Part shown: positions 1-6,810 of the stretch, one piece after another
Numbering within the stretch: the stretch's first letter is position 1
Layout of the letters: every line of letters begins with the position of its first letter
Source: Symbiobacteriaceae bacterium
Lineage (GTDB): Bacteria; Bacillota; JAAYKD01; WRDA01
DNA: 15,388 nucleotides
Assembly: GCA_009779515.1 (NCBI GenBank)
Contig: WREE01000033.1
Span: 1-15,388 of the forward strand
Direction: 5' to 3'
Program-made: the position numbers and the translations under genes
The notes under the pieces: model-generated
Told to the model about the DNA's origin: nothing
The model's database searches: none
What the model saw: only the letters and a program-made list of their open reading frames with translations

Positions 1-33
1 ATCCGGCTTCACGCCCTTAGCTTTGCTAACATT

Positions 34-71
34 AAATGCCGCCGCCGGAGTAAAGTCCGACTGCGGCATTT
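34..71 (-). terminator. Strong hairpin after the stalk-domain gene, possible terminator
   Basis: Bases 34-42 (AAATGCCGC) pair perfectly with 63-71 (GCGGCATTT). Inside, CGGA at 46-49 pairs with TCCG at 56-59 around a six-base loop, separated from the outer stem by a 3x3 internal loop. The hairpin lies 33 bases past the stop codon of the minus-strand stalk-domain gene, where a terminator is expected. The weak point is the tail: each strand has only three or four T residues after the stem, so termination, if any, may be inefficient or serve both strands. It could instead be an mRNA 3'-end stabiliser. Confidence 0.4.
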
Positions 72-103
72 TCGTTATGTAGCTTGGCAATTTGTCTTTT
101 AGA

Positions 104-946
104 CTACCTCATATCGTTAGCAGCAGTGATGACTACTTGCCCTTCAAAGACGTAGGTCTGGTAACCGGAGATAACCTTTTGGAAGAAGGAGAGGGGAACA
201 AAGGTGTTGCCATCTTCGCAAAGTTCCGGTGTAGTGCCTAACTCGATAGGAGCCATTCTGCCAACAGTGTAGTAATCGGCGCCTATCCGTAAGTTAATGG
301 CTACGCCCAGACGTAGGCTCTGGGTTTCGTGCTCCCAGGCGACGGTAAAGCCTAAGGCTTCGGCTACAGCTCTCAGGGGGACCATGACCACGCCGTTGTT
401 GTAGTAGGGCAGGGGAGCAGTAATAATGGTGTCACCGACGACGATTTCGCCATTCAGCGGGAATAAGGCGACAATCTCTTCCGGAGAGAAGGTGTAGATG
501 GGGGGGGCAATAGCTACAGGAGCGTCGATTTTTTCTTCTGAGGAAGTGGAAGCGAGGAGAGCATCCAGTTCACCAGGAGTAAACTGATAAATCGGTGCTA
601 CCGGGGTCTCGTAGTGGATAATCACTTCCGACGGGGTAGTTTGGGGGGGAAGGCTGCGGGTCGTGATGGTGTAGCGTACAGTGAGCTTTCGGCCGTTGAG
701 GAGCTCTGCCAAGGTTTGACCTTCGACCATAAGTTCTGCGGCTGCGAGACCATCTTCAAAGTGGATGGCGGTTTTATCGCTAATATGGATGACCAGCTCG
801 CCGTCCTGGCTGATGAGGCTCAATCCACTATCTGTTTCTATGACATCGAAGCGATCTGTTTTTTCCGTCACCGGAAGCTCAGCAGCAGAGGTAACCGTAC
901 CGAAAACCATTAACAAAACCATGACCAAACCTAGAAACTTACTCAT
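104..946 (-). CDS. Secreted stalk-domain (copper amine oxidase N-terminal-like) protein
   Basis: This encodes a 280-residue exported protein of unknown role. Residues 1-22 form a Sec signal peptide (hydrophobic core LVMVLLMVFGTV, likely cleavage after TSA or SAA). Residues about 33-112 resemble the small beta domain often found before stalk domains in Bacillota, ending in the TRSLPPQ motif (96-102). Residues 164-280 form a stalk domain of the copper-amine-oxidase N-terminal type, with VPLRAVAEALGF (189-200) and VAWE (202-205). Between them lie two copies of a PIYxFxPxE motif (118-126 and 149-157). The domain name is historical; no copper-oxidase catalytic region is present. ATG at 946 was chosen over a start at 1072 because AGAGAGGG lies just upstream and the signal peptide begins there. 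These proteins are generally thought to attach to the wall or act in the envelope; the specific function is unknown. Confidence 0.85.
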   Translation of the reverse strand: MSKFLGLVMVLLMVFGTVTSAAELPVTEKTDRFDVIETDSGLSLISQDGELVIHISDKTAIHFEDGLAAAELMVEGQTLAELLNGRKLTVRYTITTRSLPPQTTPSEVIIHYETPVAPIYQFTPGELDALLASTSSEEKIDAPVAIAPPIYTFSPEEIVALFPLNGEIVVGDTIITAPLPYYNNGVVMVPLRAVAEALGFTVAWEHETQSLRLGVAINLRIGADYYTVGRMAPIELGTTPELCEDGNTFVPLSFFQKVISGYQTYVFEGQVVITAANDMR

Positions 947-972
947 TTTTTTACCCTCTCTTATCTTTATTA

Positions 973-1001
973 GTGTGCAAGCATCTTTGCTCGCCTCACA
1001 C
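973..1001. promoter_or_regulatory. Imperfect 29-base dyad upstream of the stalk-domain gene
   Basis: GTGTG at 973-977 and CACAC at 997-1001 form the arms, with a weaker inner GCAA/TTGC-type complementarity. The dyad lies 27 bases before the ATG at 946, in the expected 5' untranslated or operator zone. It could be an operator or a leader hairpin. No convincing -35/-10 pair was found nearby, so the role is open. Confidence 0.25.
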
Positions 1002-1037
1002 CCATATAGACGAAGGGGTATGAAAAAAAGTTCCCTT

Positions 1038-1240
1038 GAGTAGAAGCCGATGAATTGGTTCACCCATGGCATGATAGAAATGGGCTTCTACTCCGCCACG
1101 GGAACCGTGGCTCTGGAACGCAGTTCCAGTAAGCGCAGGCAGGCTTTGCCTGCCGTAGCGACCCGGGGTTTGGGGGCGGGTAGCCCCCATCTAGCAGAGC
1201 GGGAAAATTGGTTCAATGGACTAGAATCCAATGCTCTGTT
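1038..1240. repeat. Noncoding array of six consecutive hairpins after leuS
   Basis: The 294-base gap between leuS and the stalk-domain gene holds six adjacent inverted repeats. H1: 1038-1048 pairs with 1083-1093 (11 bp perfect). H2: 1096-1101 with 1105-1110 (6 bp, 3-base loop). H3: 1113-1119 with 1123-1129 (7 bp, 3-base loop). H4: 1138-1144 with 1148-1154 (7 bp, 3-base loop). H5: 1171-1177 with 1183-1189 (7 bp, 5-base loop). H6: 1195-1200 with 1233-1238, extended inside by 1207-1211 with 1228-1232. The outer hairpins H1 and H6 share the core AATTGGTTCA followed by ATGG and TAGAA. On the minus strand H1 is followed eight bases later by seven T residues (1029-1023), so it could help end leuS transcription, though the spacing is unusual for an intrinsic terminator. 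A structured RNA or a degenerate hairpin-type mobile repeat are alternatives; no known family was recognised. Confidence 0.7.
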
Positions 1241-3736
1241 TTAGGTGATAACTATATTCACCAGGCGTCCGGGGACGACCACCACCTTGGCGACAGTGCC
1301 TTCGGCCAGCTCCGCGGCTAAACTGGGGAGAGCCAGAGCGGCTAAGCGAATATCTTCCTGGCTGGCGTCCCGGGGCTGCATCAACTTGGCGCGGATACGC
1401 CCGTTAATCTGCACCCCGTACTCCACTTCGTCTAAGACCAGAGCGGCTTCCTCCCAGGTAGGCCAAGCTTCGTTATGGATAGAGGTGGTGTGTCCCAGCT
1501 CCTCCCAAAGCTCTTCGGCGAGATGGGGGGCTAAGGGCGCTAAGAGGCGCAGCATCTCCTGGGTGACTTGGGCGAGGAAGGGGAGGTTGGGAGCAGAGCT
1601 TTCCTGTTCGTAGCGGGACAAGGAGGTCAGTAAGATCATTATTTGGGCAATAGAGGTGTTGAACTGATACAAAGGAAGGTCGCGACTGATAGTCTTAATC
1701 CCCTGATGGAGGGTGAAATTCAGTTCCCGTTCGGCTGGTCTCAAACTTGCCAGAGGGGTAGGGGTGCCGGCAGGGATGGGTGCGGGCACCAGTTCCAACA
1801 GGCGGTCGATCCAGCGCTCCAGGCGTTGCACAAAGCGGTAGATACCACGTATCCCTTCATCGCTGGGCTTGTTATCGGCATCCACTGGCCAAGGACCTCC
1901 GTCGCTGTAGGAGAAAGCAAAGGCTAAGTAGAGGCGCAGAACGTCGGCGCCATATCTTTCCACATAACCGTCGGGGGCAATAGTGTTACCCCGAGATTTG
2001 GACATCCGCTGCCCATCGACACCTAAAATGATCCCCTGATGAAAGAGGGAGGTAAAAGGTTCGCCGAAGTTTAAGTAGCCCATATCCCGCAGGGCTTTAG
2101 TGATAAAGCGAGCGTAGAGGAGGTGCATACAGGCATGTTCCGGTCCGCCCACATAGCGGTCGACGGGTAGCATCTGGTTAATCCAGGCGGGATCCCAGGC
2201 GGCCTGCTGGTTGCGGTTGTCGGGGTAGCGCAGGAAGTACCAAGAGGAATCGACAAACGTGTCCAGAGTGTCAGGGTCGCGCAGGGCAGCGGCACCGCAG
2301 GTGGGGCAGGTGGTTTCCATAAAGGCAGGGCTTTTGGCTAAGGGAGATTGCCCGTCCGGGGTAAACTGTACATCGTAAGGGAGTTCTACCGGTAAATCCT
2401 CTTCCGGAACGGGGACTAAGCCGCAGTGGGGACAATGGATAATAGGCACCGGCGCTCCCCAGTAGCGTTGACGGGAGACCAGCCAGTCTCGGAGGCGGTA
2501 AGTGATCGTCGCCTGGCCTAAGCCCAGCTCCTGCAGACGAGCCACAACGGTTATTTTGGCTTCCTCCGAGCTTTCCCCGTTAAAAGATGCGGAGTTGATT
2601 AAAATACCGTCACCAATGTAGGGTAAATTATCAGGGGTATCCGGGTGGGCAGCGCTAATTACTCGGGGAATGGGCAGGTGGTAAATAGTGGCGAACTCGA
2701 AGTCGCGGATATCGTGGCCTGGCACAGCCATCACTGAGCCCGTGCCGTAGGTTGCCAGGACATAATCAGCTATCCAGATAGGTATTTTTTCTTGGGTGAG
2801 TGGGTGCAAAGCGTAAGCTCCCGTGAAGACTCCGGTCTTTTCTTTAACATTGGCGACCCTGTCCAGCTCGCTTTGCTGGGCGGTGCTGGCAATATATTGC
2901 GTCACAGCCTCCCGGTATGTCGGAGTGGTAATGGTGAGTACCAAAGGATGCTCTGGCGCCAGCACCAGATAAGTGGCGCCGTAAAGGGTGTCGGCGCGGG
3001 TAGTAAAGTTGCGGATAAAACCAGGGTGATCGGCTAAGGGAAAGTCGATGAAAGCTCCTTCGGAGCGACCGATCCAGTTTTTTTGCATGGCTTTCGTTTT
3101 TTCCGGCCAATCCAGAGCATCCAAAGTGGTCACTAGCTCTTCGGCGTAGTCGGTAATTTTGAAAAACCATTGGGTGAGGTTGCGTTTGGTAACCGGGGTA
3201 TGGCAGCGTTCACAGCCACCGTCGTGCACCTGTTCGTTCGCCAATACTGTTTGGCAGGAGGGGCACCAATTAACAGGGGCATCTTTGCGGTAGGCCAAAC
3301 CATTCTTGTAGAGCTGTAAGAAAAGCCATTGCGTCCAGCGGTAATAGCTGGCATCACAGGTGGAAAGCTCGTAGCGCCAATCGTAGGTAGCCCCAATTTG
3401 ACGCAGCTGCACCTGCATGGTGGCAATACTTGCCAGAGTGGAATCCCGGGGGTGGATACCGGTGCGAATGGCATAATTTTCCGCCGGGAGACCAAAGGCA
3501 TCAAAGCCCATAGGACGGAAGACCTCTTTCCCCTGCATCCGCTGCATCCTCGCCCAACAATCGGTAAGACCATAGTTCCACCAATGCCCTAAATGCAGGT
3601 TGGCGGCACTGGGGTAGGAGAACATCTCCAGGCAGTAGAGTTTCTCTGAGACACGTTCCGGGCGAAAAGCGTAAATCTGCTCCTCTTCCCAGCGTTTTTG
3701 CCATTTGCGGTCTGTGGCGACACCATAGCGGCTCAT
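1241..3736 (-). CDS. leuS: Leucyl-tRNA synthetase
   Basis: LeuRS charges tRNA-Leu with leucine in the cytosol using ATP. The 831-residue length is normal for a bacterial class Ia LeuRS. The HIGH-type signature is HLGH at 48-51 and the KMSKS-type signature is MSKS at 578-581. Two zinc-type cysteine clusters are visible: C158/C161/C175/C178 and C435/C438/C477/C480. The CP1 editing insert spans about 225-410, with a threonine-containing segment near 245-255 and the GHDIRDFEFA motif at 340-349 that carries the editing aspartate. The C-terminal region ends in the usual domain with NGRIRAK, needed for tRNA binding. ATG at 3736 has an upstream AAAGGAG. Expression is evidently controlled by the leucine T-box upstream. 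Nothing appears truncated. Confidence 0.98.
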   Translation of the reverse strand: MSRYGVATDRKWQKRWEEEQIYAFRPERVSEKLYCLEMFSYPSAANLHLGHWWNYGLTDCWARMQRMQGKEVFRPMGFDAFGLPAENYAIRTGIHPRDSTLASIATMQVQLRQIGATYDWRYELSTCDASYYRWTQWLFLQLYKNGLAYRKDAPVNWCPSCQTVLANEQVHDGGCERCHTPVTKRNLTQWFFKITDYAEELVTTLDALDWPEKTKAMQKNWIGRSEGAFIDFPLADHPGFIRNFTTRADTLYGATYLVLAPEHPLVLTITTPTYREAVTQYIASTAQQSELDRVANVKEKTGVFTGAYALHPLTQEKIPIWIADYVLATYGTGSVMAVPGHDIRDFEFATIYHLPIPRVISAAHPDTPDNLPYIGDGILINSASFNGESSEEAKITVVARLQELGLGQATITYRLRDWLVSRQRYWGAPVPIIHCPHCGLVPVPEEDLPVELPYDVQFTPDGQSPLAKSPAFMETTCPTCGAAALRDPDTLDTFVDSSWYFLRYPDNRNQQAAWDPAWINQMLPVDRYVGGPEHACMHLLYARFITKALRDMGYLNFGEPFTSLFHQGIILGVDGQRMSKSRGNTIAPDGYVERYGADVLRLYLAFAFSYSDGGPWPVDADNKPSDEGIRGIYRFVQRLERWIDRLLELVPAPIPAGTPTPLASLRPAERELNFTLHQGIKTISRDLPLYQFNTSIAQIMILLTSLSRYEQESSAPNLPFLAQVTQEMLRLLAPLAPHLAEELWEELGHTTSIHNEAWPTWEEAALVLDEVEYGVQINGRIRAKLMQPRDASQEDIRLAALALPSLAAELAEGTVAKVVVVPGRLVNIVIT

Positions 3737-3757
3737 TTTGGGGTCACTCCTTTATAA

Positions 3758-3793
3758 CAAAATTCCCCCATTGCCACGAGGCGATGGGGGAAT
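3758..3793 (-). terminator. T-box intrinsic terminator in the leuS leader
   Basis: On the minus strand, bases 3793-3784 (ATTCCCCCAT) pair with 3771-3762 (ATGGGGGAAT), a 10 bp perfect stem. A short inner stem (3775-3773 with 3782-3780) and a four-base loop cap it. A TTTTGTT tract follows. The stem lies immediately after the conserved T-box sequence and before the leuS ribosome binding site, so it is the regulated terminator that competes with the antiterminator. Confidence 0.9.
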
Positions 3794-4019
3794 CGCGGTA
3801 CCACTCGAATTTGTCGGTGTTACTACTATACTAACCATAGATAACAACTGACCTTGAAGCCTTTATCGGGGCTGAGGCGGGCTGTTTGGCAGCCTGCTCC
3901 TGGCTGAGTTCACTACGCTTACTCCACTGTCTCGCACCTTTCCGACAGCTCTCTGCTTGCCTTAGCTATGGCATGGAGTCAAGGGGTAGCTACTACTGCC
4001 GCTCATCGCATATAATTAT
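3758..4019 (-). promoter_or_regulatory. Leucine T-box riboswitch leader
   Basis: This leader senses uncharged tRNA-Leu and lets RNA polymerase read into leuS when charging is low. The conserved T-box element reads GAGTGGTACCGCG on the minus strand (3806-3794). Its UGGU bulge (3803-3800) complements the acceptor end ACCA, which fits the discriminator A of tRNA-Leu. In the Stem I region the sequence GTGAACTCAGCC presents CTC (plus-strand GAG at 3906-3908) at the usual specifier position, a leucine codon. Complementary arms GACTCC/GGAGT and CTGTC/GACAG outline Stem I, with an AGAGAG stretch near the apical part. The terminator at 3793-3758 completes the switch. The 5' end is estimated from the promoter at 4026-4053. 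Confidence 0.95.
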
Positions 4020-4025
4020 AACCGG

Positions 4026-4053
4026 ATTATACATAGATATCAGGGAATGTCAA
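4026..4053 (-). promoter_or_regulatory. Consensus sigma-A-type promoter for leuS
   Basis: On the minus strand a perfect TTGACA (-35, 4053-4048) and a perfect TATAAT (-10, 4031-4026) are separated by 16 bases. Transcription should start near 4019, at the front of the T-box leader. The promoter begins only seven bases after the stop codon of the acetyltransferase gene, so leuS is uncoupled from the upstream genes. A fully consensus promoter fits an attenuation-controlled gene, in which regulation happens after initiation. Confidence 0.92.
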
Positions 4054-4059
4054 GAGGGG

Positions 4060-4545
4060 TTATAACTTTTTTTCCACTTCGATTTCGCTGCGAAGGAAAA
4101 TACCCTCCTCACCGATAAGGGGAAGATTGGGCTTTTTGAGGCGCAAAGCGATAATGGAATCTACATATATGGCTTTTAGTTCATAACCACGCTTCTGGTA
4201 GAAGCGGAGAGCTCTCAAGTTGGCGTTGGTGGTGATAGCCCAAATGCGCTTGCACCCCTCCTGGGCGACTTCATCTTCCAGGGAGCGCAGCAGTTTGGAG
4301 CCGATGCCCCGGTCTGTCAAAGTGGAGTTGATGGTAACCAACTCACAAGCATCTCCGCTGATATGGTAAGTAAGTAACCCGACAATGAGATCGTCTAAAT
4401 AGACGATGAAGCCGGGGAGAACACTCCCTTCGTGGTCGCTCCGGGAGGTGATAATACGAGAATCTCCCCAGTGTTCCTGTAAAAAAGCTTTGATGGCAGT
4501 GCGATCAAGTTCACTGATACGACGCACCACTAAGGGGTAAGCCAT
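4060..4545 (-). CDS. GNAT-family N-acetyltransferase
   Basis: A 161-residue single-domain protein of the Gcn5-related acetyltransferase fold, which transfers acetyl from acetyl-CoA to an amine; the substrate cannot be told. The acetyl-CoA loop is seen as DRGIGSKLL (78-86), lacking the leading Arg/Gln of the strict motif. The segment NANLRALRFYQKRGY (107-121) matches motif B. The C-terminal stretch KPNLPLIGEEGI (138-149) matches a common Bacillota subgroup whose members end in a similar PLIG-x-x-GI followed by an acidic tail. ATG at 4545 was preferred over the in-frame GTG at 4557 because GGAGG lies five bases before the ATG and overlaps the GTG. The gene sits 54 bases downstream of the prolyl oligopeptidase gene on the same strand and may be co-transcribed with it. 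Confidence 0.88.
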   Translation of the reverse strand: MAYPLVVRRISELDRTAIKAFLQEHWGDSRIITSRSDHEGSVLPGFIVYLDDLIVGLLTYHISGDACELVTINSTLTDRGIGSKLLRSLEDEVAQEGCKRIWAITTNANLRALRFYQKRGYELKAIYVDSIIALRLKKPNLPLIGEEGIFLRSEIEVEKKL

Positions 4546-4577
4546 GATAACCTCCACCCTTCATTTTTATGATTCGA

Positions 4578-4599
4578 CTAATATTTGGCTAATATTTGG
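4578..4599. repeat. 11-base perfect tandem duplication
   Basis: CTAATATTTGG occurs twice head to tail (4578-4588 and 4589-4599), directly after the prolyl oligopeptidase stop codon. The following CTA at 4600-4602 is that stop codon read on the opposite strand. It looks like a small slippage duplication with no obvious function. Confidence 0.8.
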
Positions 4600-6657
4600 C
4601 TACTTAACTTGGCACAAGTTGGCGAGGAAGAAGGTATACAGGTCGGTTTGTTCTTCGATGAGCTTGCCGATAGGCTTGCCCTGACCATGACCGGCGGCTT
4701 TTTCGATCCGGATGAGAATAGGGTTCTCCCCGCCATCGGCTGCCTGGATGGTAGCGGTAAACTTACGCGCCTGGCAGGGGACTACCCGATCATCGGTGTC
4801 GGCAGTCATGACCAAGGTTGGAGGGTAGACGGTATTCATCTTAACATTATGTAAAGGGGAATATTTATACATAAAAGGGAACTGCTCGGGGTCTTCGGCA
4901 CAACCATATTCCCCAATCCAGTTGCGGCCTGAAGTAAAGATATGGTAACGCAGCATATCCAGAACCGGCACCCAGACGATAACCGCTCCAAAAAGGTCAG
5001 GACGTTGGGTTACACAGGCACCGGTGAGCAAACCTCCGTTGCTGCGCCCCATAATCCCCAGCTTCTCCTTGACGGTATACTTTTGGGCGATGAGATACTC
5101 TCCGGCGGCGATAAAATCGTCGAAGGTGTTTTGCTTGCTTTCCAGCATGCCGGCGCGGTGCCACGCTTCGCCATACTCGGCACCGCCTCGCAGGCCAGGT
5201 TCCGCATGGACGCCTCCCTTTTCCAGCCAGGCGAGAACCGGCACAGAGAAACCAGGGACGCGGCTGCTGTTATAACCGCCGTAACCATAGAGCACCGCCG
5301 GGTGGCTGCCGTCTTGAACCAGCCCTTTGCGCCGGGTGATGAAGATCGGCACCCGGGTGCCATCTTGGGAGGTGTAAAATTCCTGCACAGTCTCATAGTC
5401 GGCGAAGGGGAAGTCGACCTTCGGCTCAAACCAAGTGGTAAGTTGCTCGGTGGTAAAATCGTAGCGGAGAACAGTATCCGGGTAGAGGAAGCTGCTGAAG
5501 GTGACAAAGAACTCTTGGCCATCTTGCTTACCTTGCACATCCCGCACAGAACCCAGAGTAGGGAGGGGAATCTGCCGAACTGGAGAGCCGTCCAGTTCGC
5601 GGATGGTCAGCACATGGCTGGCATGATGCAGGGTGGTGCAGATAAGCTGGTTGTTGATTATTTTAACCTGCTCCAGCATTTCTTTCCCTTCAGGAATTAC
5701 CGTCTGCCACTCTCCAGCGCCGCTGGCGCTGAGTTTTAAAGCCATAAGCTTGCCAAAGGGGGCATCTTTTTGGGTGTAGATATAGGCGGTATCTTCGCTA
5801 ACGCCAATAACACTGAAGCCGCCGGAGAAATCCCCCGAGATGGGGAGCCAGGGGGTATCCATCTTCGCTAACGGTTTAAAGAAAAGCTGGTTTAAACGTA
5901 GAGTCCCCCGGCTGATGCGTAAGAAAGCCCACTTTTTACTGTCTTCGACGGAAAGGGAAAAGCCCCAGTCGGGATGCTCCGGATCTTCGTATATAAGCTG
6001 GTCTTGGCTTTGGTCTTCCCCTAGAAGGTGCAGATAAATTTTAGCATAGCGTGCGCCAGAGGCTAAGACGGTAGCTTGAGGGTCGGGGTAGCGGGTATAG
6101 TAAAAACCACTCTCATCGGGAAGCCACGCCATACCGGTAAACTTCATATGCTGCAGCCTATCGGGCAAGTTCTGTTTGGTTTTAAGGTCTAAGACATGAA
6201 TAATTTGCCAGTCGGAGCCGCTGGTGGAGAGACCATAAGCAAAGTAGTTGCCTTTAGGAGAAAAAGCGCGGCTGTTGATGGCCACAGTGCCATCGCTGCT
6301 CAAAGGGTTGGGGTCGAAGACTAGTTCCCCTTCAGCTTCCAGGGAAGGAGCTCGGTAGAGTATAGCTTGGTTTTGCAAACCATCGTTACGCCAGGTATAA
6401 TAGTACCCTTCCACGAAGTTAGGGGCGCTGCATTTGGCGAAGCGCCACAGCTGGTTGAAGCGTTGCTTAAGCTCCTGGCGCACGGGAAAGGTGCTTATAT
6501 ACTCCTCAAAATCGCCGTGCTGTTCCTGCATCCACTCCTGGACTTCAGGAGCGGTGTCGTCTTCGAGCCAGCGGTAGGGGTCTGCGACCAGGGTGCCATG
6601 GTAGTTCTCGACTACCAATTCGCGCCGAGTTATGCGGCGGGGCTTTAAGTTAGCCAT
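4600..6657 (-). CDS. Prolyl oligopeptidase (S9A family)
   Basis: A cytosolic serine peptidase that cuts short proline-containing peptides, mainly after proline. At 685 residues without a signal peptide it has the normal length and location for the family. The N-terminal helical part is followed by a beta-propeller of roughly 75-410 and a C-terminal alpha/beta hydrolase domain from about 425. The catalytic triad is visible: Ser539 in GRSNGGLL, Asp622 in TADTDDRVVP, and His657 in AAGHGQGKP. Family-typical substrate residues also occur: YGYGGYN (457-463), Trp580 in NWIGEYG, and Arg624 next to the catalytic Asp. Oddities are Arg538 before the nucleophile, where many members have Gly, and AEPGLRGG (485-492), where relatives usually read close to AVANLRGG. 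ATG at 6657 has GGGAGG upstream. It is divergent from the envelope operon and upstream of the acetyltransferase gene. Confidence 0.95.
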   Translation of the reverse strand: MANLKPRRITRRELVVENYHGTLVADPYRWLEDDTAPEVQEWMQEQHGDFEEYISTFPVRQELKQRFNQLWRFAKCSAPNFVEGYYYTWRNDGLQNQAILYRAPSLEAEGELVFDPNPLSSDGTVAINSRAFSPKGNYFAYGLSTSGSDWQIIHVLDLKTKQNLPDRLQHMKFTGMAWLPDESGFYYTRYPDPQATVLASGARYAKIYLHLLGEDQSQDQLIYEDPEHPDWGFSLSVEDSKKWAFLRISRGTLRLNQLFFKPLAKMDTPWLPISGDFSGGFSVIGVSEDTAYIYTQKDAPFGKLMALKLSASGAGEWQTVIPEGKEMLEQVKIINNQLICTTLHHASHVLTIRELDGSPVRQIPLPTLGSVRDVQGKQDGQEFFVTFSSFLYPDTVLRYDFTTEQLTTWFEPKVDFPFADYETVQEFYTSQDGTRVPIFITRRKGLVQDGSHPAVLYGYGGYNSSRVPGFSVPVLAWLEKGGVHAEPGLRGGAEYGEAWHRAGMLESKQNTFDDFIAAGEYLIAQKYTVKEKLGIMGRSNGGLLTGACVTQRPDLFGAVIVWVPVLDMLRYHIFTSGRNWIGEYGCAEDPEQFPFMYKYSPLHNVKMNTVYPPTLVMTADTDDRVVPCQARKFTATIQAADGGENPILIRIEKAAGHGQGKPIGKLIEEQTDLYTFFLANLCQVK

Positions 6658-6730
6658 GAAAAAACCTCCCTGTGATGTTTGCTTATCCTTCGTTCCTATT
6701 CTGCATGAAACGGTACCTTTCCTTTTTTCT

Positions 6731-6758
6731 TTGCAGTGATAGGAAGATGTGTTATAAT
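6731..6758 (+). promoter_or_regulatory. Extended -10 promoter for the envelope/c-di-AMP operon
   Basis: TATAAT at 6753-6758 is preceded by TG and one base (6750-6752), giving an extended -10 element. A weak -35 (TTGCAG, 6731-6736) lies 16 bases upstream. Predicted initiation near 6765 falls after the longest possible reading-frame start at 6736, which supports the downstream translation start at 6811. The intergenic region with the divergent peptidase gene is 153 bases; no clear minus-strand promoter pair was found in it. Confidence 0.7.
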
Positions 6759-6810
6759 AATGCCGAAGGCGTCAAGCCCCCCATGTATGTACAAATTAGG
6801 AAGTGATGAT

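Noticed and set aside
1..69. Minus-strand open frame of 23 codons starting with ATG at 69 and running off the window edge.
   Set aside because: The ATG lies inside the strong hairpin at 34-71, no ribosome binding site precedes it, and 23 codons are too few to recognise a family. A real gene start cannot be excluded without upstream sequence.
335..360. CRISPR array or tRNA genes anywhere in the window.
   Set aside because: No regularly spaced direct repeats and no cloverleaf with a conserved T-arm were seen; the only tRNA-related signal is the T-box leader. The coordinates here are nominal.
1038..1240. Integron attC-like recombination sites or an IS200/IS605-type end.
   Set aside because: Outer hairpins of this type recall such sites, but the attC core-site consensus and any integrase or transposase gene are absent in the window.
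996..1244. Two 64-codon open frames, one on each strand, across the hairpin array.
   Set aside because: Both are translations of inverted repeats, have no convincing ribosome binding site, and resemble no known protein.
2680..2740. Possible odd LeuRS editing motif, GHDIRD rather than AHDQRD.
   Set aside because: Gly at that position also occurs in ordinary bacterial LeuRS, as I recall for the E. coli enzyme, so it is not an anomaly.
4942..5739. A 265-codon plus-strand open frame.
   Set aside because: It is wholly antisense to the prolyl oligopeptidase catalytic and propeller region, whose conserved motifs show that the minus strand is coding.
6736..6810. Longer N-terminus for the exported PPC-like protein, from 6736 or 6787.
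   Set aside because: The predicted transcript starts near 6765, after 6736, and either start would put extra polar residues in front of a well-formed signal peptide that begins at 6811.
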